DNA of 64,000 nucleotides from an uncultured Elusimicrobiales bacterium (lineage in GTDB: Bacteria; Elusimicrobiota; Elusimicrobia; Elusimicrobiales; Elusimicrobiaceae): NCBI GenBank assembly GCA_934667625.1, contig CAKUMH010000005.1, positions 62,001 through 126,000 on the forward strand, given 5' to 3'. The notes beneath the pieces were generated by a model. That model searched no databases. It worked only from the letters and a program-made list of their open reading frames with translations, and was not told the origin of the DNA. A program made the translations under genes and the position numbers. This document shows, piece by piece, positions 6,866 to 15,189 of this stretch. Within the stretch, counting starts at the first letter, position 1, and every line of letters begins with the position of its first letter.

Positions 6866-7402
6866 ATGAAAAACGTTGCTACAAGCCGTTTAGGCGGGTT
6901 TACGCTCATTGAGTTGTTAGTTGTCGTTCTCATCATTGGTATCCTTGCGGCGATTGCGGTGCCGCAGTACCAAAAAGCGGTGGAAAAATCCCGCGCCGCA
7001 GCCATACCGCCGCTTCTGCGCCCATTGGCAGCCGCCAAAAAAGCCTATTACATGGCCAACGGCACCCACGCCCGCCGTTTTGATGACTTGGACGTGGCGC
7101 TCCCGGCTGATTGCCGCATATACGATAGTGATTGGTACGGTCAGAGTGCTGTGTGCGGGAAATTAGGTATTTTTTTGGATGCCAAATACTCTAACCAAAT
7201 AAGTGGACGACTGTTTCTATCGGACGGTTCCGAGCTTAACTTATACTACCCCGTTCTTCCTACAGGTCCGCAGGAACAGTGTCTGGCCTGCCCGGCCACC
7301 GGGCGAGCCAAAGCCTTGTGCGAGGGAATCGGTTTCCCGGCGTCTGCTGGCCGAGAGGTAACCAGTGGTACGGGGACGGCCTGCTATCAGTATAATAGAT
7401 AG
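6866..7402 (+). CDS. Type IV prepilin-like protein
   Basis: A 178-residue prepilin with leader MKNVATSRLGG, cleavage [19 protein letters not shown] with the conserved Glu5, and the [12 protein letters not shown] start of the long pilin helix. The C-terminal globular part has five cysteines, with a C-x2-C pair near ECLAC-type sequence and a C-terminal cysteine that could form the D-region loop. It would be processed by a prepilin peptidase (not in this window) and assembled or secreted by the type IV pilus machine at 47-62 kb. The start follows the shared cassette. It lies between the early genes and the phage morphogenesis cluster. Confidence 0.88.
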   Translation: MKNVATSRLGGFTLIELLVVVLIIGILAAIAVPQYQKAVEKSRAAAIPPLLRPLAAAKKAYYMANGTHARRFDDLDVALPADCRIYDSDWYGQSAVCGKLGIFLDAKYSNQISGRLFLSDGSELNLYYPVLPTGPQEQCLACPATGRAKALCEGIGFPASAGREVTSGTGTACYQYNR

Positions 7403-7460
7403 TTTTGTCTCGCAGGCGGGGCCGCTTTTGGAGGGCTCCGCCTGTGAATTTGAAAGAAAT

Positions 7461-7489
7461 TTGACAAGTGTAAAAAATTTTGCTATAAT
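7461..7489 (+). promoter_or_regulatory. Consensus sigma-70 promoter of the terminase operon
   Basis: TTGACA (7461-7466), a 17-bp spacer, and TATAAT (7484-7489): both elements match consensus exactly. Confidence 0.85.
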
Positions 7490-7497
7490 AACTCTAT

Positions 7498-7533
7498 AAT
7501 TACAAAACGCAAAAGCGGCTTGTAATTTTTTTT
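7498..7533 (+). terminator. Terminator-like hairpin in the terminase leader (possible attenuator)
   Basis: AATTACAA (7498-7505) pairs with TTGTAATT (7520-7527), followed by eight T residues (7526-7533). It starts nine bases after the -10 element, so transcripts would meet it at once. Confidence 0.6.
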
Positions 7534-7617
7534 ATCCTTTCGGGCTCCTGCCCAACAAAATCCCTTTTACTTTCCGAAATTCCACTGCAACGCACGTTGC
7601 CCCTTTACGGAGTTTCT

Positions 7618-8037
7618 ATGCCTAAAAAATTACCGTCGGAAAAACTGGTGTCCTACCGGCCGGAATTTTCCCAACAGCTGCTTGCTTTTTTTGACGTTGC
7701 GCCCTTTACGGTGAGTGAAGTGCAAAAGCGCGACGGGTCTGTTTCCCTGGTGGAAACAGCGGCCGAGCTGCCCACTTTTGCCGCCTTTGCCAAACGCCTG
7801 GGCACCACCTGCAAGGTGCTGGAGCGGTGGGAAAAAAAGTATCCCGCCTTCCGCAAGGCTGCCCAAAAAGCGCGCGATTTGCAGGGAAACATTCTCATTC
7901 AAAACAGTTTGCGGGGTAATTATTCCTCGTCGTTTGCGGTGTTTACAGCCAAGAATCTCTTGGGCTGGAAGGACGGCAAGGAAGACGCTCCCGCGCCGCA
8001 GCTAACCGTGCGGTGGGAGGACGAACATGGCAAGTAG
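7618..8037 (+). CDS. Phage terminase small subunit
   Basis: A 139-residue protein beginning MPKKLPSEKLVSYRPEFSQQ. The ATG at 7618 follows ACGGAG and is preferred over an in-frame TTG at 7597. The central segment (AAFAKRLGTTCKVLERWEKKYPAFRKAAQKA) is an HTH-type recognition unit as in small terminases that bind pac/cos DNA, and the NSLRGNYSSSFAVFTAKNLLGWKD stretch is typical of these packaging proteins. The stop overlaps the large-terminase start by 11 bases. Function is inferred from fold-like features plus this coupling. Confidence 0.8.
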   Translation: MPKKLPSEKLVSYRPEFSQQLLAFFDVAPFTVSEVQKRDGSVSLVETAAELPTFAAFAKRLGTTCKVLERWEKKYPAFRKAAQKARDLQGNILIQNSLRGNYSSSFAVFTAKNLLGWKDGKEDAPAPQLTVRWEDEHGK

Positions 8038-9337
8038 TCTTTCCGTCGTCATTCCGTATCACCCGCGCCCGGCCCAGCAGGAAATCCACCCGCAGCTGGA
8101 AAGCCACCGCTTTTGCGTGTTGGTTACGCACCGGCAATTGGGCAAGACGGTTTGCGCCGTCAACCATTTGCTCAAAAAAGCCTTGCAAAACACACGCCCG
8201 CACCCGCGCTATTTTTATTTGGCACCTTTCCTAAAACAGGCTAAAATGATTGCGTGGGATTATCTTAAACGTTATGCTTGCCCGCTGCCCGGGGTGACGG
8301 TGAACGAGGCGGAGCTGTGCGTAAAACTCCCCACCGGAGCGCGCATTTGGGTGTGCGGGGCCGACAATCCGGACGCCTTGCGCGGCACCTATGCCGACGG
8401 CGTGGTGCTGGATGAGTACGCCCAAATCAAGCCCGATGTGTTCACCGAAATCATTCGTCCGATGCTCCTTTCGCGCGAAGGCTGGGCCGTATTTATGGGC
8501 ACGCCTAAGGGCCAAAATGCCTTTTTTGAGCTGTTCAACCGCGCCCAAAAGGCGGCCCAAAGCGACCCCTCCGTGTGGTGGGTGGGCGTGTTCCGCGCCG
8601 ACGAATCCGGCGTGATCCCCGCCGCCGAGTTGGAGCGTTTGCGCCGCGATACGCCGCCCAACATCTTCCGCCAGGAATACTTGTGCGATTTTACCGCCAG
8701 CGCCGATAATGTGCTCATCCCCATTGATTTGGTGCTCTCGGCCTGTGCGCGACGCTATGCGCCTTCGCAGCTGCGCGGTGCTCCCAAAATCATTGGGGTA
8801 GACCCCGCCCGCTTTGGGGACGACCGCAGTGTCATTTGCCTGCGCCAGGGCCTGCAAGTGCTGGAGCCGATTGTGCTGCGCCAGTTGGACAATATGACGC
8901 TGGCCGACCGCACCGCGCGGGAGATAGAAGCCTTCCGCCCCGACGGCGTGTTTGTGGATGCGGGGTGCGGCGGCGGGGTGATTGACCGCCTGCGCCAGTT
9001 GGGTTTTACGGTGACGGAAGTGCCCTTTGGCGGTTCTTCGTCCCGCCCGGGGCAGTATGCCAACAAGCGGGCGGAAATGTGGGGGGAAATGGCCGCCTGG
9101 TTAAAGGCGGGCGGAGCCCTGCCAAATCAGGCGGAGCTAAAGGCGGATTTGTGCCAAACCTGCTACGACTTTGACGCCGCAGGCCGCCTGCGCCTGGAAC
9201 CCAAAGAAAAAATCAAAGAGCGCAGCGGCAAAAGCCCGGACTTGGCCGACGCCTTGGCCCTCACCTTTGCGGCCCCCGTGTTTCCGCGCGCGTCGCGCGG
9301 GCGGGAGTTTGCCCAAAGTGAATACGAAGTTTTATAA
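8027..9337 (+). CDS. Phage terminase large subunit (ATPase-nuclease)
   Basis: A 436-residue packaging motor. The N-terminal ATPase shows a Walker A-like THRQLGKT (34-41) and Walker B VVLDEY (Asp129-Glu130), with GTPKGQNAFFEL as the coupling motif. The C-terminal RuvC-like nuclease has IIGVDPARFGDDRS (Asp259), VFVDAGCGGG and SPDLADALALTF carrying the expected acidic residues. All catalytic positions I can check are intact, so DNA packaging should still be possible. It overlaps the small subunit gene. Confidence 0.93.
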   Translation: MASSLSVVIPYHPRPAQQEIHPQLESHRFCVLVTHRQLGKTVCAVNHLLKKALQNTRPHPRYFYLAPFLKQAKMIAWDYLKRYACPLPGVTVNEAELCVKLPTGARIWVCGADNPDALRGTYADGVVLDEYAQIKPDVFTEIIRPMLLSREGWAVFMGTPKGQNAFFELFNRAQKAAQSDPSVWWVGVFRADESGVIPAAELERLRRDTPPNIFRQEYLCDFTASADNVLIPIDLVLSACARRYAPSQLRGAPKIIGVDPARFGDDRSVICLRQGLQVLEPIVLRQLDNMTLADRTAREIEAFRPDGVFVDAGCGGGVIDRLRQLGFTVTEVPFGGSSSRPGQYANKRAEMWGEMAAWLKAGGALPNQAELKADLCQTCYDFDAAGRLRLEPKEKIKERSGKSPDLADALALTFAAPVFPRASRGREFAQSEYEVL

Positions 9338-9375
9338 TTTTTTCGTCTGTTCTCGTCAGAGAAATAAAAAAATGC

Positions 9376-9405
9376 TTGACAAAAAACTATTTTTTATGCT
9401 ATAAT
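9376..9405 (+). promoter_or_regulatory. Strong promoter after the terminase genes
   Basis: TTGACA (9376-9381), an 18-bp spacer and TATAAT (9400-9405). It is 430 bases before the portal gene, so the transcript would have a long leader crossing the antisense small gene at 9577. Confidence 0.7.
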
Positions 9406-9518
9406 AATAAAATAACAGTAAATTCCCCGTGATACTTTTCTTTCCCTTCTTTTATTTGCTTCTCCCGGCCGTCATTTTGTGCGCCTAAGTTGTGCTTTAT
9501 TGGTCCGTTTTGCATAAA

Positions 9519-9545
9519 AAACCGCCCCTTGCGGAGCGGTTTAAA
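9519..9545 (-). terminator. Terminator of the small minus-strand gene
   Basis: On the minus strand AAACCGCTCCG and a CGGGGCGGTTT-like arm (with GCAAG loop) run into TTTTTTATG. Confidence 0.8.
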
Positions 9546-9576
9546 AAGCAGTTATTTGCTTAAGGTACTGCGTGCC

Positions 9577-9753
9577 TTACAAGGCCGTGCACATAAACGC
9601 GGCCAAAACACCTATCAAAATCGCCGTCAGTATGCCCGTCGTCCACGCGGCCGATTTTTTGCTCTTCTTCGGGAAAACCTTCCGCGTAATAATATAAAAC
9701 CCCGGCACGGCAATCAGTGCCACAAATACCAAAATTGTAATTAAACCCAGCAT
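9577..9753 (-). CDS. Small two-helix membrane protein inside the phage cluster
   Basis: A 58-residue protein (MLGLITILVFVALIAVPGFY, then a KVFPKKSKK linker, then AAWTTGILTAILIGVLAAF) with two membrane segments joined by a basic turn, and a perfect AGGAGG Shine-Dalgarno eight bases before ATG. Its own terminator follows. It is transcribed against the surrounding phage genes, the usual arrangement of a lysogenic-conversion (moron) gene. No homology is recognised; roles such as superinfection exclusion are only possibilities. Confidence 0.75.
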   Translation of the reverse strand: MLGLITILVFVALIAVPGFYIITRKVFPKKSKKSAAWTTGILTAILIGVLAAFMCTAL

Positions 9754-9835
9754 ATATCCTCCTGTTCTCTTACTATCTTAATAAATTTTCACTCCGCGCG
9801 CACGCTTCTCTTGCGCCTAAAAATAATTACTCACT

Positions 9836-11407
9836 ATGAAAAATACCATCCAACCAAAAACCGATTATTTACGTCTTTACGACGGCCTCAAGCGCGAACG
9901 CGCCTCGTGGCTCCCGGCGTGGAAGGAGCTCAGCGCCTACCTGGCTCCCACCCGCGGCTTTTTTGACGGGCAAACGCCCAACAGCGGCCGCCGGCTGGAC
10001 CACAAAACCCTGCTGGATTCTTCCCCGTGTTTGGCGGTGGAAGTGCTGTGTGCCGGCATGATGAGCGGGCTGACCAGCCCGTCCAGAAGTTGGTTTGACT
10101 TAACCCTTTCCCCCGCGCCGCTTTTGGAATTGCCCGGCGCTCGCGAATGGGTGTTTGAAGTCAAAAAACGCCTGGAAGATGTGTTTGCTAAAAGCAATGT
10201 TTACAGTGTGCTCCACGGGTTCTACCAGGAAATCGCCGTCTTTGGCACGGCCGCCTTTTTGGTGGAAGAGGATGTGCAAAAGGGGCTTTCCTGCCGTCCG
10301 TTCACGGCGGGTGAATACGTGCTGGGCACGGACGCTTCCGGCCGCGTCAACCGCTTCGGACGCGAATTTTTTATGACGGCCGCCCAATTAAAGGATGCCT
10401 TTGGCCTGGCGGCTTTGCCGCCGCAATTGCGCCGCGCCTGTGAGGATCCCTCCCGCTTGGAAAGCTGGCATAAGGTGGTGCATTTAATTATGCCCAATCC
10501 CGCGTATGACCCGCAAAAAAAGGACGCTTGCCACTTGGCCTATACGTCCGTTTATTTGACGCAGAGCGGGCACCTTTTGCGCCAAAGCGGCTACCGCGAG
10601 TTTCCCGTTATTGCCGCGCGCTGGGAGGTGAAAACACCTGCCGATGTGTACGGCCGCGGGCCGGGGTGGAAGTGCCTGGGCGACGTGAAAATGCTCCAAA
10701 AAATGCAAAAGACCAAGCTCGTGGCGCTGGACAAAAGCACTAATCCGCCGATGATGGTTTCCGCCAACGTGCAGGGGGAAGTGAACTTGCTCCCCGGTGG
10801 GCTCACCCGCTATAGCGGCACGACGGACGCCGCCGTCAAACCCGCCTATCAGGTGCAGCCGGATCTATCGGCGCTGGAGGCGTCTATTGATTCCGTGCGT
10901 GCCACCATTCGTTCCCAATTTTTTGCTGATGTGTTTTTGATGTTGTCAGCCCAAAATTACTCCAATATGACAGCCGCCGAAGTGGCCGAGCGGCACCAGG
11001 AAAAAATGCTCGTCCTGGGCCCGGTGCTGGAACGCCTGAAGAATGAACTCTTGGACCCGCTGATAGACCGCGCCTTCCACCTGCTTTTGCGCCAAGGCCT
11101 GCTGCCTCTTCCGCCGGAAAGTATCCAGGGCCAAGAGGTGAAGGTGGAATACGTCTCCATGATTGCACAAGCCCAAAAGGCCGCCGGGCTTTCCGCCTTG
11201 GTGCAGGGGCTGTCGTATGCCAACTCCTTGGCCTCGTCTGCCCCGTCCGTGTTGGACCGCATTGATTACGACCGCGCCTTGGAGGAAGGGCTCAACACAC
11301 TGGGCGTGGCCCCGGCCCTCTTGCGGGCGCAGGACGAGGTGCAGGCCCTGCGTGCCGCCCGCCAAGCGGCACAGGCGGAAGAATCCCTATCGGAAAGTAA
11401 AGAGTGA
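9836..11407 (+). CDS. Phage portal (T7/BPP-1-type head-tail connector)
   Basis: A 523-residue protein recognisable as the podovirus head-tail connector family by its N-terminal block (LYDGLKRERASWLPAWKELSAYLAPTRGFF, followed by HKTLLDSSPCLAVEVLCAGMMSGLTSPSRSWFDL). The middle contains the VYGRGPGWKCLGDVKMLQKM signature, and the C-terminal third is helical. It forms the dodecameric ring at one capsid vertex through which DNA is packaged and ejected. Length matches T7 gp8 (about 535). No frameshifts are seen. Confidence 0.92.
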   Translation: MKNTIQPKTDYLRLYDGLKRERASWLPAWKELSAYLAPTRGFFDGQTPNSGRRLDHKTLLDSSPCLAVEVLCAGMMSGLTSPSRSWFDLTLSPAPLLELPGAREWVFEVKKRLEDVFAKSNVYSVLHGFYQEIAVFGTAAFLVEEDVQKGLSCRPFTAGEYVLGTDASGRVNRFGREFFMTAAQLKDAFGLAALPPQLRRACEDPSRLESWHKVVHLIMPNPAYDPQKKDACHLAYTSVYLTQSGHLLRQSGYREFPVIAARWEVKTPADVYGRGPGWKCLGDVKMLQKMQKTKLVALDKSTNPPMMVSANVQGEVNLLPGGLTRYSGTTDAAVKPAYQVQPDLSALEASIDSVRATIRSQFFADVFLMLSAQNYSNMTAAEVAERHQEKMLVLGPVLERLKNELLDPLIDRAFHLLLRQGLLPLPPESIQGQEVKVEYVSMIAQAQKAAGLSALVQGLSYANSLASSAPSVLDRIDYDRALEEGLNTLGVAPALLRAQDEVQALRAARQAAQAEESLSESKE

Positions 11408-11606
11408 AAAAATCCGCCCTTCGGCGTGCCTACATAAGCGAGCGGCCGTCGGGCGGCGTAAAAAATATCTCCCGGAGTGATGTTTTTTGCGAACCCCACC
11501 AAACACAAAAAAGTGTTGCGGCAGGCGTCTAAAATTACCGAACGCTGCCCGACCGAAAGGGGGAGAAGGTTCCGGCTCCCGTTCTCCCTCTTCCCTTCCT
11601 CATTTT

Positions 11607-11912
11607 ATGAAGACTAGTACACTAAAAAAACAAACTGTCTGCGATTTGCAGGCCGTCTTAAAAACCGTACAAGGCCGCCGGGTGCTGTGGCGGCTCTTGC
11701 AGGCCGCACAGGTGCATCAGCACGGCTTTGTGCCGGGTGATGCGTTGGCGACGGCGTTCCACTGCGGGCAGAAGAGCCTGGGGCTTTTTCTGCTGGCGGA
11801 AATAGAGGACGCCGCGCCCGCGGCCTATGCCCAAATGCGGGAGGAATATCTTTCGCAGGTGCGGGCCGACCAAGCCAGAATTAACCGCCAAAGCGAGGAG
11901 GTAAACCCATGA
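11607..11912 (+). CDS. Bbp19-like phage virion-associated protein
   Basis: A 101-residue protein starting MKTSTLKKQTVCDL. The core GRRVLWRLLQAAQVHQHGF followed by GQKSLGLFLLAEI matches what I know of the Bbp19 family found next to portal and scaffold genes in BPP-1-like podoviruses. Function in those phages is not well defined. An upstream in-frame extension exists, but the ATG at 11607 is the first plausible start. The stop overlaps the next start by four bases. Confidence 0.75.
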   Translation: MKTSTLKKQTVCDLQAVLKTVQGRRVLWRLLQAAQVHQHGFVPGDALATAFHCGQKSLGLFLLAEIEDAAPAAYAQMREEYLSQVRADQARINRQSEEVNP

Positions 11913-12469
11913 ACGAAGCGACAGAAAACGCAACTGCTACCGCCCCTGTTACCGGGACGGAAAATGCCCACGCGGCGGTTGTACCCTCGCCGGAAACGGT
12001 CGCGCCCGTTCCCGCAGCGTCGCCGTATGAGGCGCTTTGCGTTCCGCCGGATGCGGAGGTGCCGCCCGAGGCCTTGGACGAGGTGAAGGCGATGGCCCAA
12101 AAGCTAAACCTTTCCGCCGAACAGGCGCAGGAACTGCTGGATTTTGAGGTGGGCGGCATGCGCGAAACGCAGGAAATTTTGGCCCGCCAGCGGGACCTCA
12201 ATGCCGAAGAGTGGGCCCGGGAAACCCGTGCCTTTTACGGCGCCCAAACCGAGGCGGCCCTATCCTTGGCCGTGCGCGCGGCGGACGCCTTTGGCGGCCC
12301 GGAACTGCGCGCACTGCTGGAGCGCACGGGGCTGGGAAATCATCTCGCAATCGTCCGTACCTTTTACGAGATTGGCAAAAGCATCAGCGAGGACGTCCTC
12401 CCCGGCGGTAAACCCGCCGCCCCGCAGGACAAAACCTTCGCCGAGGCGTTGTACGGAAACCATCATTAA
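11909..12469 (+). CDS. Probable capsid scaffolding protein
   Basis: A 186-residue protein with a low-complexity Ala/Pro/Thr N-terminus (1-45), then acidic helices (EVPPEALDEVKAMAQKLNLS, AQELLDFEVGGM), and IGKSISEDVLPGG near the C-terminus. Position between the portal and the major capsid genes, acidic helical composition and size fit podovirus scaffolds. The assignment is positional. It overlaps the preceding gene (ATGA) and ends just upstream of the AGGAG of the capsid gene. Confidence 0.7.
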   Translation: MNEATENATATAPVTGTENAHAAVVPSPETVAPVPAASPYEALCVPPDAEVPPEALDEVKAMAQKLNLSAEQAQELLDFEVGGMRETQEILARQRDLNAEEWARETRAFYGAQTEAALSLAVRAADAFGGPELRALLERTGLGNHLAIVRTFYEIGKSISEDVLPGGKPAAPQDKTFAEALYGNHH

Positions 12470-12480
12470 AGGAGAACTAA

Positions 12481-13458
12481 ATGGCAATTATTGCGGATAA
12501 ACAATACAGTTTGGTGGATTACGCCAAACAGTTTGATCCCTCCGGCCAGGAACTGGCCATTGCGGAGGTGTTAAGCAAATCTAACGACATCATCGCTGAT
12601 GCCCTGGTGGTGGAAAGCTCCCTGGACAGCGGCCACGAATACGCCGTCCGCACGGGCATTCCAGAAGGCACTTGGCGCCGCGCCTACCAGGGCATAGAGC
12701 CGGCCAAAGCAACCACCAAAGTGGTTGTGGAATCGTACGGCACTTTGTCCGCCTATTCCGTTGTGGATAAGCTGGTGGCCGAAAAGGGCGGCCATGTGGA
12801 CGCGGTGCGCACCGGGCAATCCCGCGCGATTATTGCGGGTATGTCCAACACCATGGCCACGAACCTCATCTATGGCAACGTGGGCAAGCACCCGGAACGT
12901 TTTACGGGTCTGGCTGCACGTTATTGTGAACTTTCCGGCGCGGAAAGCTCCCGCAACGTCATCAACGCCGGCGGCGAAACGGAAGGAAAAAATTCCTCCA
13001 TTTACCTGGTGGTGTGGGATACGGATAAGATCTTTACCTTCTTCCCCAAGGGTTCCAAAGCCGGCATCCAGCGGTTGGACCACGGGCTGGTCAACCATGT
13101 AGACGCCGCCGGCAACGAATATCCCGCCTACAAGGAATACTTTGAATGGAAACTGGGCTTGGCCGTGCAGGATTGGCGCTTTGCGGGCCGCATTTGCAAC
13201 ATTGATGTGACCAATATCCCCAGCGACCTGATTGACCAAATGTGCGAGCTGGAGGAACGCATCCAAAGCCTTTCCATGGGCAGACCTGTGTGGTATATGA
13301 ACCGCACTGTCAAGGCCGCCCTGCGCAAGCTGACCAGCAACCGCACTAACGTCCAGTACACGCCGGACCAAGTCACCTCTCGTCCGCTGATGACGTTTAA
13401 CGAAATCCCAGTGCATATCTGTGACGCCATTACCGACACGGAAGCCTTGGTGAAATAG
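12481..13458 (+). CDS. Major capsid protein
   Basis: A 325-residue protein preceded by AAAGGAGAACTAA. The N-terminal MAIIADKQYSLVDYAKQFDP, the VESSLDSGHEYAVRTGIPEG block and the VNGxxG-like loop around KHPERFTGLAARY are characteristic of BPP-1-type podovirus coat proteins with the HK97 fold. Order after portal and scaffold agrees. The gene is full length with no interruptions, consistent with assembly of real particles. Confidence 0.88.
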   Translation: MAIIADKQYSLVDYAKQFDPSGQELAIAEVLSKSNDIIADALVVESSLDSGHEYAVRTGIPEGTWRRAYQGIEPAKATTKVVVESYGTLSAYSVVDKLVAEKGGHVDAVRTGQSRAIIAGMSNTMATNLIYGNVGKHPERFTGLAARYCELSGAESSRNVINAGGETEGKNSSIYLVVWDTDKIFTFFPKGSKAGIQRLDHGLVNHVDAAGNEYPAYKEYFEWKLGLAVQDWRFAGRICNIDVTNIPSDLIDQMCELEERIQSLSMGRPVWYMNRTVKAALRKLTSNRTNVQYTPDQVTSRPLMTFNEIPVHICDAITDTEALVK

Positions 13459-13466
13459 GAGAACTT

Positions 13467-13850
13467 ATGTTACTAGACCAAAATGCAGTATTTTCCGAGA
13501 AACAGGCCGTTACCGCTACGGCGGCCTCTACGAATGTGGTGGACCAGGGCGCCGCGGGCAATGCCGTCCCGGGCGGTTTGTTTGCCGTGTGCCGCACGGA
13601 TGAAGCCTTTGCGGGGTTGACGGGGCTGAAGGTGGCCCTGCAAACGGCGGACGACGCAGCTTTTACCTCCGCACAGGAATTAGTTTCCGCCTCCTTTCTG
13701 GCGGCGGACCTGACCGCGGGTAAAACGCTGCTCGCGCTGGCAGTGCCGAAAGGGGCCAAGCGCTACCTGCGTGCTTATTACACCGTCACCGGGACGGGCA
13801 CGGCAGGGAGACTTTCCTGCTTTCTGACCGATGCAGTGGACATGAAATAA
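13467..13850 (+). CDS. Bbp16-like capsid cement protein
   Basis: A 127-residue beta-rich protein with the N-terminal signature MLLDQNAVFSEKQAVTATAA and VDQGAAGNAVPGG, followed by YLRAYYTVTGTGTAGRLSCF. In BPP-1 the Bbp16 cement protein forms trimers that stabilise the capsid. The eight-base gap to the capsid gene supports co-translation. Recognition is from remembered family features, not a search. Confidence 0.78.
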   Translation: MLLDQNAVFSEKQAVTATAASTNVVDQGAAGNAVPGGLFAVCRTDEAFAGLTGLKVALQTADDAAFTSAQELVSASFLAADLTAGKTLLALAVPKGAKRYLRAYYTVTGTGTAGRLSCFLTDAVDMK

Positions 13851-14603
13851 AGCGCTTCTGTTCCCTGCCGCGCGTTCCCACCCGCGGGTCCGAAAGGTTT
13901 CTGCGGTGCGCGGCATCCGGCTAAACGGCCCTGTGCTTCCGGGATGCAAAATTTGTGTCCCGGAAGTACAAAAAACGCTTTTAGTGACCGTTTTACGCTA
14001 AAAAGGGTATGTTGGGATAAGGGGGACCGTCCAAAACAAGCAGCAATGGCCGTTTTTGGCCAAAATCGCCTCAAAATAACACCAAAAGCCCTCAAAAAAG
14101 TTGAAAAAGTGTGAAAGGAGTCTCCCAGACGGTACAAGTTTCGCCCAAACGCCACAAGTCCCGCCCAAACGCCACAAAACCCTGCACCAACCTTCCCAAT
14201 ATAAGCCCCGCTCAAATTCCATAACCTCCAAACGACTCTCTTCAATTCCGTGGCCCCGTTTTATCTCACAAACACTCTCCGCTGTTGTTTTAAAAATCAC
14301 CTACCCAGCTAAACGTTTTACAAATTTTTTATCTAAAAATATTTTTTTGATTTTTCAAAACGATGAGCTGTTTTGCAAAAAAAGTGTATAAAATCGTCAT
14401 GAGCTTTTTGTATAAAAAAAATATATAAAAAATAAAAATACTTAAATAATAAGTATTTTTAAAATTAATAATAAAAATAAAATAAACATAAACGCAAAAT
14501 TACACTTGATTTTAAAATTATCGCATTAAACAGATAGTAAATAAAAATAACTTTAAAATTATAAATAATTAAAATTTAAATATAAATAAAATAGGAGCTA
14601 AAA
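13851..14603. other. Long intergenic gap with an extremely AT-rich half
   Basis: About 750 bases without a credible gene. The first part has a 9-bp inverted repeat (13936-13944 with 13958-13966) and a 20-bp direct repeat (14134 and 14154). From about 14280 to 14600 the sequence is almost only A and T, with a hairpin near 14435-14461 (AAAATACTT/AAGTATTTTT). The end contains the TAGGAGC ribosome-binding site of the next gene. This could hold a promoter or a phage origin, or be an insertion. Confidence 0.6.
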
Positions 14604-15188
14604 ATGATATCAAAAATTGCCATTTGTAATTTAGCTTTGGCGCATTTGGGACAGTCTCCAATCAGTTCCTTGGAACAGAAAGACGAAAAAGCCCGGCGCC
14701 TTCTTTTGTTTTACGAACCGGTACGCGATGAAGTTTTGCGCACGCATAACTGGGCTTTTGCAGGGGCGGAGGAGCCCTTGGCTCTTTTAGAAAAAGGCCC
14801 CGAAACAGCGGAATATACCTATAAATACCCTGGCGAGGCGCTTTTTGTGCGCCGTGTATATGTTCCCGCGGCCCCGCACAAGGCTCTCCCTTTTCGGGAA
14901 GTGTTCCGGCCGGACCTGCATTGCCGGGTGCTTTGCGTGCCTGCCGCACAGGCCTATGTTCAATACACCCGCCGCCTGCCGGACGAAACCCAGTTTGACC
15001 CGGCCTTTGTAAAGGCCTTTTCCCTCGCCTTGGCAGCGGATTTGGCGTTGCCCCTCACGGGGGACAACACCTTAGCCGCCCAGCTCTTAAAAAAATACGC
15101 CGCCGCGTTGGACGAAGCCCGCCGCTGCAACATGACGGAAAACTTCCTCCGTGCCCCGCAGACGGATGCGTTTAGCGAGGTGCGTTAA
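14604..15188 (+). CDS. Phage tail tubular protein A (gp11-like)
   Basis: A 194-residue protein with the family N-terminus (KIAICNLALAHLGQSPISSL) and FYEPVRDEVLRTHNWAFA, typical of T7-like tail tubular protein A, which forms the adaptor ring under the portal. AYVQYTRRLPDETQFDPAF and the C-terminal helices also fit. A TAGGAGC Shine-Dalgarno lies at the end of the AT-rich gap. Confidence 0.88.
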   Translation: MISKIAICNLALAHLGQSPISSLEQKDEKARRLLLFYEPVRDEVLRTHNWAFAGAEEPLALLEKGPETAEYTYKYPGEALFVRRVYVPAAPHKALPFREVFRPDLHCRVLCVPAAQAYVQYTRRLPDETQFDPAFVKAFSLALAADLALPLTGDNTLAAQLLKKYAAALDEARRCNMTENFLRAPQTDAFSEVR

Positions 15189-15189
15189 T

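Noticed and set aside
13778..14245. 155-codon minus-strand frame in the gap after the cement gene
   Set aside because: It overlaps the end of the cement gene, has no ribosome-binding site and its composition resembles translated repeats.
14101..14391. 96-codon plus-strand frame in the same gap
   Set aside because: Low-complexity Pro/Ser/Lys sequence over the 20-bp direct repeats and the AT-rich island; no start signal.
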